This document shows, one piece after another, positions 57,602-64,000 of a stretch of 64,000 nucleotides of DNA. The stretch covers positions 5,360,501 to 5,424,500 of the forward strand of contig CAKKNE010000002.1 in assembly GCA_918797485.1 (NCBI GenBank), read 5' to 3'. Source of the DNA: Pelagomonas calceolata (taxonomy: Eukaryota > Sar > Pelagophyceae > Pelagomonadales > Pelagomonadaceae). Position 1 is the stretch's first letter; each line of letters opens with the position of its first letter. A program made the translations under genes and the position numbers. Under the pieces are notes generated by a model that saw only the letters and a list, made by a program, of their open reading frames with translations, did not search any database and was not told the DNA's origin.

Positions 57602-58726
57602 TTACTTGATCAGCGGGTTCTTCGCAAATACCGTGGTATAGGGGTCGTACTCCTGGCCGTTCTTCGCGACGTTCTCGTAGTGCTCCCTGAGTGACATCGC
57701 GCCGTAGCGCTCCGCGTCAGCCGTCGTGAGCATGTCCTCGACGGCGTAATAGCGCCCGATCTTCCCGAGCTCCCAAGCATCTCTAACAGAGTCGGCCCCG
57801 GTCAAATCATAGACCCACTTGATGGCACCCACAATCCCGTCGAACACCCCGATGGGCACCGGTAATAACCAGGGTTCCTTGCGCTCGCCGCCATCTACGG
57901 CCGCGATCGCGTCCGCGATGAGCTCGCCCTGGCGCTTCATGGACACGCCCGCATCCGGCCCGCCCACGTTCCAGATGGGCTCGCCTCCGTTTGAGCTTCT
58001 AGACGGGTCCGCGACGCAGTCGACGATCGCCATAGCTAAGTCCGCTTCAGAAATGGGGTTGCACGTCGCACTTCTACCTCCACCCAGATCGAAGTAGACG
58101 AAGGGCCCGCCGCCTCGGACAATCTCGACCTGGCCGCTCAGCGACTTGAAGAACGCGGTCGGTCTCACGGACGTCCACGTCACTTGATCCTGGTTCTTGA
58201 GCGCGGCTTCCGTTTTTAATTTAGCTACTTGAAAGCCCAGGTCGGGCTTCGCGACGCAAAAGGCCGACAGGAGGACAAAATGTCTCGCGCCACAGGCTTG
58301 CGCTGCTTTAAGGCAATTAACAGACGCTTCGTAATCGACCTTCAGACTATCGGCCTCCGTGCCGCTGCGCGACGCCAAGCAGCAGATGACGACCTGGGTC
58401 TGGGCGTCCTTGAAGCACTGCGTGATGTCATTTAAGTTTTCGCTCTCGGCCCGCGCGGTGGTCGCGCCGTCGAACGTCAACGAGCTTTGAGGCCTCGTGA
58501 CGGCCGTCGTATCATAGCCCCTTCGGACACATTCCCGGACCACGGCCTTGCCGATGTAACCAGACGCTCCCACGATAGTTACTTTTTCATCAGTCTTGTC
58601 TACGCCTGGGGTGAAGGCCATGCGCAGCGGGGCGGGGCGCTGCCGTGAGGCCATGCGCGGCACGGCGGGGCGCAGCGCCGTGGCCGAGCGCGCCAGTGCG
58701 GCGGCGAGGAGGATTACGCGCGCCAT
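57602..58726 (-). CDS. DVR: 3,8-divinyl (proto)chlorophyllide 8-vinyl reductase, plastid
   Basis: 374 residues from the ATG at 58726, chosen because M-A-R-V-I-L-L-A-A-A-L-A-R-S-A-T-A-L-R-P forms the signal-peptide plus A-x-A cleavage pattern of heterokont plastid proteins. A frame start at 58765 would put 13 charged residues in front. NAD(P) motif G-A-S-G-Y-I-G-K near residue 55, then V-R-P-T-A-F-F-K-S-L. The C-terminal I-G-R-Y-Y-A-V-E-D-M-L ... Y-G-x-x-S-L-x-x-H-Y is typical of N-type DVR. It reduces the 8-vinyl group in chlorophyll synthesis. Confidence 0.9.
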   Translation of the reverse strand: MARVILLAAALARSATALRPAVPRMASRQRPAPLRMAFTPGVDKTDEKVTIVGASGYIGKAVVRECVRRGYDTTAVTRPQSSLTFDGATTARAESENLNDITQCFKDAQTQVVICCLASRSGTEADSLKVDYEASVNCLKAAQACGARHFVLLSAFCVAKPDLGFQVAKLKTEAALKNQDQVTWTSVRPTAFFKSLSGQVEIVRGGGPFVYFDLGGGRSATCNPISEADLAMAIVDCVADPSRSSNGGEPIWNVGGPDAGVSMKRQGELIADAIAAVDGGERKEPWLLPVPIGVFDGIVGAIKWVYDLTGADSVRDAWELGKIGRYYAVEDMLTTADAERYGAMSLREHYENVAKNGQEYDPYTTVFAKNPLIK

Positions 58727-58801
58727 CTCACAAATGACTGCCTTGCGGAGCAATGGCGTGGTCAATCCAGCCTGCGATCCACTTGCTAAAAAAGTAAATT
58801 A

Positions 58802-58823
58802 GCTAGCGTAAAGAAGCACTTAA
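58802..58823 (+). promoter_or_regulatory. Degenerate GCTAGCG motif in a divergent promoter
   Basis: GCTAGCG, four bases, AGAAGCACTTA: half the motif is intact. It lies between divergent starts at 58726 (76 bp) and 59057 (234 bp). Confidence 0.4.
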
Positions 58824-59056
58824 CTTCCTTTTTGCTTTGCTGCACTCTGCAATTGGGCTAGCACTGCCAGTAGACGTTTATTGCGAGCGCAACGTGAACG
58901 CTGCGACCCGCATCGCATCGCTGCGAGCTGCAACGCTGCGAGCTGCATACAGCGCATCACTGGACTGCCCAGTCCTGTGCAGGGCGCATCGCCGTGAGCA
59001 GGCAACGCGCATCATAGCGGTGCGTCGCGGCCTCAGGACCCAACTCACAGAGACAC

Positions 59057-60496
59057 ATGGCCGCAAAACTCGGCGCCCTCGACTTCTTCGGCGACGGCGA
59101 CGCGCCAGCGCCAGCACCAGCACCAGCACCTGTACCGGACAGACCACCCACAGCAACACCCGTAACAAGTGAAAGCGCCACACGAACGAGAAAACGCCTC
59201 GGCATCACGGTCGAGGCCGCGGGCGCCGCGCCGCCGCCGCCGTGGCATAATTGGAGCGACGGCGACCTCGACGCGCGTATTACAGAAGCGCTGCCGCGCG
59301 GCGGCTGGCCCCGGCCCACGCCCGTGCAGGCCCAGGCCGCGCCCGTGCTGTTGGAAGGCAGAGACGCGCTGGTGGTCGCGCCGACGGGCGGTGGCAAAAC
59401 CGGCGCGTTCCTCGTGCCCGCGCTGCACCTCGTCATCGCGTCGCGCGGTTCTCGAAAGACGCTCGTCGCCGCGCCGACGCGCGAGCTCGTCGCGCAGCTC
59501 GCGCGCGAGGCGCGGCGCTGGCTCGGCCTCTGCGGCTCTGACTTGGTCGTGGCGACGCCGCCCTTCACTGACTCAAAGGCGGCCCTGTGCGTGGCGACGC
59601 CCCAGGCGCTGCTTCAATCCAAAATCACTCCGTCGCTCCTCGTCCTCGACGAGGCCGACCGCCTCCTCGACACCGAGGGCGGTTTGCTAAAGGCGGTCGA
59701 CGCGCTCCTGGCAAAGGGGGCGACAACGCGCGCGCTCGTGTCGGCGACGGCGCCGGGCCCGTTCATGGAGGCCGCGGTGGCCGCGCTCGCGCCGACGCGG
59801 TGCGTCGTGCGTGTCGGGACCGAGTCCGACGGTCCACGGGCCACCGTGGCGCAGCGCTTCGTGTACACGGGCGACGACGACCGCAGCAAGGCGCCCGCGC
59901 TGCGCGAGCTGATCCGGGATGGGGCTTGCGCGCCGCCGTGCCTTACTGTGCGGAAATCAACCAGTGCGTCGGGCTCACCAGGCGCCGTGAAAACCTGATT
60001 CCTACACAGGTGCCTGATCTTCGCGAACTCGGCGGCGCGCGCGGCGCGCGTCGCGGCGCGGCTCGCCGAGGCGGGACTGAGGGCAGACGTCCTCGCGGCG
60101 GCGGCCGGGCCGCCGGCGGAGCGCGCGCGCGCGCTGCGCAAGTTTAGGGGCGGAGAAACGTGGTTCCTCGTCGCGACGGACGTCGCGAGCCGCGGCCTCG
60201 ACCTCCCGGCGCTCGCCTGCGTCGTGAGCTACGACGCGCCGACGTCCGCGCAGGACTACGTCCACCGCGTCGGCCGCGCGGGCCGCCGCGGCCGCCCGGG
60301 CGCCGCGCTGACGCTCTACACGTCCGACGACGCGCCGCGGCTCCGCGCCGTCGCGAAGGCCGCGCGCCGCGCGGGCTGCGCCGACGTGCCCTCGTTCCTC
60401 GCCGCGGACGTCCCGCGCCGCGCCTGGGACGCCGCGGCGGGCGAGGGCCGCGATGGCTCCCGGCGGAAGCGGCGGAAGGGGTCGGATAATAAGTAA
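59057..60496 (+). CDS. DEAD-box RNA helicase with an introner
   Basis: Exons 59057-59937 and 60010-60496 join to 455 residues. Walker A A-P-T-G-G-G-K-T, P-T-R-E-L (Ia), T-P-Q-A-L-L (Ib-like), D-E-A-D (II), S-A-T (III), L-I-F-A-N-S (IV), D-V-A-S-R-G-L-D (V) and H-R-V-G-R-A-G-R-R-G (VI) are all present. W-P-R-P-T-P-V-Q provides the Q-motif glutamine. The C-terminus is basic (R-R-K-R-R-K). The short length fits a nucleolar or organellar ribosome-assembly helicase; the exact subfamily is not clear. The introner sits between motifs III and IV. Confidence 0.9.
59938..60009 (+). mobile_element. Introner with 7/8 target duplication in the helicase gene
   Basis: GTGCCTTA at 59938-59945 and GTGCCTGA at 60010-60017 flank CTGTGCGGAAATC...GATTCCTACACAG (degenerate TIRs). 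The intron starts with the GT of the first octamer, phase 2. Splicing restores P-P-C-L-I-F-A, the expected helicase motif IV, which confirms the boundaries. At 72 nt it is among the smallest here. Confidence 0.85.
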
Positions 60497-60507
60497 AGAA
60501 AGAATTT

Positions 60508-60530
60508 GCTAGCGTTATGTAACACACTAC
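60508..60530 (+). promoter_or_regulatory. GCTAGCG promoter motif
   Basis: GCTAGCG, three bases, TGTAACACACTAC, about 200 bp upstream of the Mpv17-family start. Confidence 0.6.
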
Positions 60531-60726
60531 CGAACCCTGTCAGACATTGTTGCCATTGCAGACCTGACTGGCTGATCCCTGAAGCACATACAGTTCGTTT
60601 AGCAAACGCCCAGCAAGTCTTCGTCAATCACTTGTGCCTGCTGGTGCCCCGCTGCAGCTCTGAAGTCGTCACTGCTGCTTGACCACCTGTGCCAGCTGCA
60701 GCTCCGCAGCCACAGACGTTGCAGCC

Positions 60727-61395
60727 ATGCCGCGAGCAACAACAACCGCGCTGCTGGCCTTTACATTGGCGCCGGGCGTCGAGCCCTTCGTCGTTCCTAC
60801 AGGGAGACGAAGGCCGCCGCTGCGTATGGAAGCCGGCCCGGCCGAGCTCTGGAGCGGCTACCTCGCGGCGTTGGAAGCGGACCCGCTCCCCGTGAAGATG
60901 GCCACGGCGGCGTGCGTCATCGGCGCGGGCGACGCGACGGCGCAGCTCATCGAGAACGAAAGAAAAAAGTTGCCGGACGCGGCGCGCGTCGCGCGCTGGG
61001 CCTTTTTTGGGTTGGTGCTCCAGGCGCCGTGGAACCACGTCTGGCAGAACGTGCTGGAAGGCGCGCTGCCGGCGACGGCCTCGCCCTGGACCGCCGTAAC
61101 TTTCGAGAAGGTCGCGCTCGACCAGGGCCTCCAGGCGCCGGCCTTCACTGCATTGGTATTCTTCTTCTTCGCGGCGCTCGAGGGTGCGGGTTTACGGGGA
61201 GGCGTCGCCGCGTGCGAGCGGGACCTCGCGCCGACGATTCTCAAAAATTGGCTCGTATTCGTCCCGGCGACGTTCATCAATCTAGGCTTCGTGCCGCTGG
61301 AACTGCGGGTCCTCTTCATCAACGTGGTCTTCTTCTTCTGGGTCATCTTCCTCTCGCTGCTCATCAACAACGACGAGGCGAGTAAACAAGTCTAA
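60727..61395 (+). CDS. Mpv17/PMP22-family membrane protein
   Basis: 222 residues from the ATG at 60727. After a 35-residue leader the family pattern follows: W-x-x-Y-L-x-A-L-E-A-D-P-L-x-x-K, G-A-G-D-A-T-A-Q, D-Q-G-L-Q-A-P, then N-W-L-V-F-V-P-A-T-F-I-N-L-G-F-V-P-L-E-L-R-V and a final hydrophobic helix. About four membrane segments. Members sit in peroxisomal, mitochondrial or plastid membranes. The leader (T-L-A-P-G-V-E-P-F) could be a plastid or mitochondrial signal. Confidence 0.85.
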   Translation: MPRATTTALLAFTLAPGVEPFVVPTGRRRPPLRMEAGPAELWSGYLAALEADPLPVKMATAACVIGAGDATAQLIENERKKLPDAARVARWAFFGLVLQAPWNHVWQNVLEGALPATASPWTAVTFEKVALDQGLQAPAFTALVFFFFAALEGAGLRGGVAACERDLAPTILKNWLVFVPATFINLGFVPLELRVLFINVVFFFWVIFLSLLINNDEASKQV

Positions 61396-61401
61396 AAAAC
61401 A

Positions 61402-62962
61402 TTAACACACGACGCACTCCTCCTTGGGCCCGGCTACAGGCCGCAGGAGCGGCGCCGGCGGCGGCCGGCCCGCGTCCAGCGCCGCGTAGGCGGCTCCGGA
61501 GGCGTCGTCGCGCGCGGCTGGTCGCGGCGCCGCGGCGGCGGCCCGGGTGCCCAGGCCGTGCGTGAGCACCTTCTCGAGGAGCTCGCCCGTCTGCCAGTTT
61601 TCCTCGTCGACCTGTGTGGAAATCAACCAGTGAGTTAGGTTGCGAAACTCCGTGTCGGTGGCGTGGAAACTCCACGCCATCGCGCAGATGCAGTGACAGG
61701 AACAGGCGGGGCGCCTGAAATTCGATTTCCACACAGGCTGGGACGGCGGGCACCTCGAGGGGGCGCGACCGTAATGATGGAGGGGACTCCCGGAGCTCAC
61801 CTGCGTCGCGTTGAGATCATGATTCTGCCGTATGCGAGAAGCGCCGCGAAATTTGATCGTGCGCTGAAGCTCGCCGTCGACGGCGCACACACAAGACACG
61901 GCGAAGCGGTACGTCGTCGCGGGCGCGAGGCCGTGGACAAGCGTCGACGGGCGCGGCGGCGGCGGCAGGTTGAGGTGCCGGCGCAGCGCCACGCCGCGGT
62001 CGACGGCCTCGTTCGCGCAGAAGTCGCGCCGCGGCGGCCGGCGGCCGGCGCCGGGCGCGCGCGCGGCCTGCGTCGATGCGTGTTGTGCGGGAGTCCTCGG
62101 ACAAACAGCACGCCAGACCAGTGGGCTCAGCCACTGCGACAGAAGGACGAAGACAAAAACTAACAGGACGCAGGAAACAGACCCCGACGGCGAACTCGAC
62201 GGTCGCGTCAGCATTTGTGCTGCCGCCGGCGACGGCGCGCCCGCGGACGACGTACCGCTCGACCGGCCCGACGCCCGGCGCGGGCGGCGGCGGCCGCCAG
62301 CGGACCTCCACCACCCTCTCGCGCGCGTCGCCCTCGACGTACTCGGACAGCTTCGCCTCCACCCTCAACGGCGACCGCGGCAACAATTTGGGCGGCGCGG
62401 CGAGGAGCTCGCGCATGGCCTCGCGCTCGGCGGCCGTGTGCCGGCCCGGCGGCGCCTCGACCTCCGTTGGGGCGGCGGCCCCCGCGCGCAGCAGCAGGCG
62501 CGCGCTCGCGGCGTCTCCACACAACACCGCGCCGGCGAGCGGCGCCGGCCTTTCGTCGCCCGTCGCCGGCTCGGCCCCGGCCGCGAGCAGCAGCTCGACG
62601 CACCGCGCGAAGCCACCGGGCGCGTCGGGCTCGGGCCGCCTTCTATACGCCTGCGCCGCGCCCGGCCCACCCGCCAAAGCGCAGCCCGCGGCGAGATGAA
62701 GTAAACTCCAGCCCATGTGATGCAGCCGCGACGTCGCCGCCGGGTCGCCTCCATTTTCAAGGTAGGCCGCGAGCGCGCGCGCGTCGCCGTGCTCCGCCGC
62801 CTCGAGCGCGTCCTGCGTCGACGGCGCGATCCGCCGCGGCGGCGCGGTTGGTGGAGGCTCCTCCGTCGTCGCGGACGCGCGCATGCGTTGCGCGTCGGGC
62901 GACGCGTTGTCGCGGAGCCGGTCCGGTGGGGTTTCGTCGATGAGCTCGCTGAGGGATTGCAT
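61402..62962 (-). CDS. Ankyrin-repeat and fibronectin III protein
   Basis: Three exons, 62962-62183, 62067-61801 and 61611-61402, all phase 0, give 418 residues. Residues about 50-165 carry ankyrin repeats (A-L-E-A-A-E-H-G-D-A-R-A-L, W-S-L-L-H-L-A-A, C-V-E-L-L-L-A-A-G-A-E, A-S-A-R-L-L-L-R-A-G-A). Residues about 205-320 form an FN3 domain (E-V-R-W-R-P-P, V-E-R-Y-V-V-R-G, L-A-P-A-T-T-Y-R-F-A-V) split by the first intron. The protein ends E-E-C-V-V-C, two cysteines near the C-terminus that could be lipidated. The last intron is introner-derived. It converges on the Mpv17 gene with a 6-base gap. Confidence 0.7.
61612..61800 (-). mobile_element. Intron with an introner at its 3' end
   Basis: On the coding strand the intron starts with a textbook CAG|GTGAGC at 61800. 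It ends with the CACACAG of an introner whose TIRs (CTGTGTGGAAATC and GATTTCCACACAG, perfect 13 bp) span 61612-61736. The flanking octamers differ. This looks like an introner inserted in or next to a pre-existing intron, which then took over its 3' splice site. Confidence 0.7.
62068..62182 (-). other. Ordinary GT-AG intron of the ankyrin-FN3 gene
   Basis: Phase-0 intron GTCTGTTTCC...ATCGACGCAG, 115 nt, with a CTGTTTGTCC pyrimidine-rich inner part. It interrupts the FN3 domain. No introner termini are seen. Confidence 0.6.
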
Positions 62963-63178
62963 GGCTGCTTATTTTTGACGATGTCGAGCTAGAGTATCAC
63001 CGCCCGACGGCTTATTATTTGATAGCCCTGGACCAGGGCAGCAGTGAGTGGGCAGTAGAGCTATTTCGACCGCGTAAAAATTGCCGTAGGGCTCGTGTCG
63101 CGTTGTGAAGAGCTCCAGAACGCACGCGTATCAACCCTTATGGCTGGGGGCCGACAAAAGCTGTTGGCGCAGGCACTA

Positions 63179-63201
63179 GCTAGCGGCAGTAAGATACTAG
63201 C
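63179..63201 (+). promoter_or_regulatory. GCTAGCG motif in a divergent promoter
   Basis: GCTAGCG, three bases, GTAAGATACTAGC. It lies between divergent starts at 62962 (217 bp) and 63298 (97 bp). Confidence 0.7.
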
Positions 63202-63297
63202 CAGCAAAGTGCACTGACTTTTGCTGAAATACAGCGCTAACTGGCCCCCTACAGACCTATATTTGTTGCTCAGACCTAGAACTGCGCCCAGGAAGTA

Positions 63298-64000
63298 ATG
63301 GACCGCGACGGCGCCCTGCTGGGGACGCTCCGAGAGCTGCTTGAGCAGCTCTTGCCCCCGAACGAACCGGACGCACCGACAGCGGACGAGCCGCGGGAGG
63401 AGGAAGACACCCCGCCGCCGGCTGAGGAAGACGCGGCCTCGGACACGGACAGCGTGCCGGACCTGGCCTCGGCCTCGTCGTCGTCGGACTCCGACGAAGG
63501 GCTGCCCCCTGCGCGTCGCCGGCCGCGCATGCCGGCGCTCGCGCCCGCGTCGTCGTCGGATTCGGAATCGGACGGCGACGCGCCGGAACTCGCCTCGGCG
63601 TCGTCGTCGGACGACGAGGCGGAGGCGCCGCCGCCTGCTGCGCAGCGCGCGGGCCCGCGCGTCGTACGCGTCGGCCGCCACGTGCTCGTCGTGGGCGGCG
63701 GCCCGGGCGAGGGTCGCCCGGATTTGGGGGACCGACCGGCCCGCGTGCGTACCGCGTTGGCGCTGATCCGCCACGTGATGCTCGCGAGCCGCGGCAGCGA
63801 CAGCCACGTGGACATGGCGGACACGCTGGCGCGGGATGGCGCCGCTAGATCACAGCACGTCGTCGCCGCGTTCCGCGCCATCGACCGTGCGCAGTTCCTG
63901 CCCGCGGACGCGCGCGCCGACGCGTACATCGACTCGCCCGCGAGAAGTGGCGTGTTTCACCAGTCTTCGCCGTCGATCTATGCTGCAGCGCTTGAAGCGC
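63298..64000 (+). CDS. Protein-L-isoaspartate O-methyltransferase-like protein, 3' partial
   Basis: Open from the ATG at 63298 to the window end (234 codons). The first 130 residues are acidic low complexity (D-E, S-S-S-D-S-D runs). From about residue 175 the PCMT N-terminal pattern appears: V-V-A-A-F-R-A-I-D-R-A-Q-F-L-P, A-Y-I-D-S-P, G-V-F-H-Q-S-S-P-S-I-Y-A-A-A-L-E. The family repairs isoaspartyl residues using SAM; the SAM-binding motifs would lie beyond the window. Open frames on the other strand mirror the biased composition. Confidence 0.65.
   Translation, partial: MDRDGALLGTLRELLEQLLPPNEPDAPTADEPREEEDTPPPAEEDAASDTDSVPDLASASSSSDSDEGLPPARRRPRMPALAPASSSDSESDGDAPELASASSSDDEAEAPPPAAQRAGPRVVRVGRHVLVVGGGPGEGRPDLGDRPARVRTALALIRHVMLASRGSDSHVDMADTLARDGAARSQHVVAAFRAIDRAQFLPADARADAYIDSPARSGVFHQSSPSIYAAALEA

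Noticed and set aside
63061-63929. Long - strand frames opposite the PCMT-like gene
   Set aside because: They mirror acidic Asp/Ser codons as Arg/Ser runs; the + strand carries the PCMT pattern.
1-64000. CRISPR arrays, bacterial operons or rRNA genes
   Set aside because: No array of spaced identical repeats, no ribosome-binding sites or operon spacing, and no rRNA sequence recognised; all features are eukaryotic nuclear.

Overview
This is nuclear DNA of a small photosynthetic eukaryote, most likely a pelagophyte-type stramenopile alga (Pelagomonas/Aureococcus relatives). Evidence: GC-rich codon use, spliceosomal introns, very tight gene spacing, a plastid-directed divinyl chlorophyllide reductase with a heterokont-style signal peptide, a Ran GTPase, a flagellar PG-rich-repeat protein, and introns that are visibly mobile introner elements. 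The genus is an inference; no marker gene here settles it.

Layout. (1) 1-24745: most of one giant + strand gene, 5' end outside the window, about 20 exons and more than 7,000 codons in view. It has an enormous ectodomain of IPT/TIG and beta-strand repeats, a cysteine-rich CPxGxYC block, about nine to ten membrane helices, and a coiled-coil tail. Its 3' half is cut by about 19 short introns, most of them introners. (2) 24927-29421: an inverted duplication with arms of about 1 kb. The right arm holds the start of an intact NSUN5-type rRNA methyltransferase and the left arm a broken copy of that start. Between the arms lie an ankyrin gene, two small hypothetical genes and a tandem repeat block. 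(3) 29192-38809: NSUN5, Ran, an IQ/WW protein, GDP-mannose 4,6-dehydratase and an RlmN-type radical SAM enzyme. (4) 39018-50130: a hypothetical protein, an exostosin-type glycosyltransferase, a flagellar PG-repeat protein, a fucosyltransferase-like protein, an unusual RING-Tudor-AP2x3 protein, a small membrane protein, a PHD protein and a sulfotransferase-like protein. (5) 50131-51920: gene-poor, with a decayed repeated coding module. (6) 51921-64000: an RRM/CCCH/RS splicing protein, a TPR-Aha1 fusion, a mercuric-reductase-like flavoenzyme, organellar uS17, DVR, a DEAD-box helicase, an Mpv17-family protein, an ankyrin-FN3 protein and the start of a PCMT-like gene.

Common themes. First, introner elements carry TIR-like ends (CTGTGTGGAAATC...GATTTCCACACAG in the best copies) and 8-bp target duplications. 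The first two bases of the duplication (GT or GC) act as the 5' splice site and the element's terminal CAG as the 3' splice site, so splicing restores the old reading frame. Second, a near-palindromic motif (GCTAGCG, 3-5 nt, GTAAGACACTAGC) occurs once in most promoter regions, usually 75-240 bp upstream of a start codon, including shared divergent promoters. Third, GMD, two secretory glycosyltransferases and a sulfotransferase-like gene lie within 14 kb and could serve one sulfated-polysaccharide pathway.
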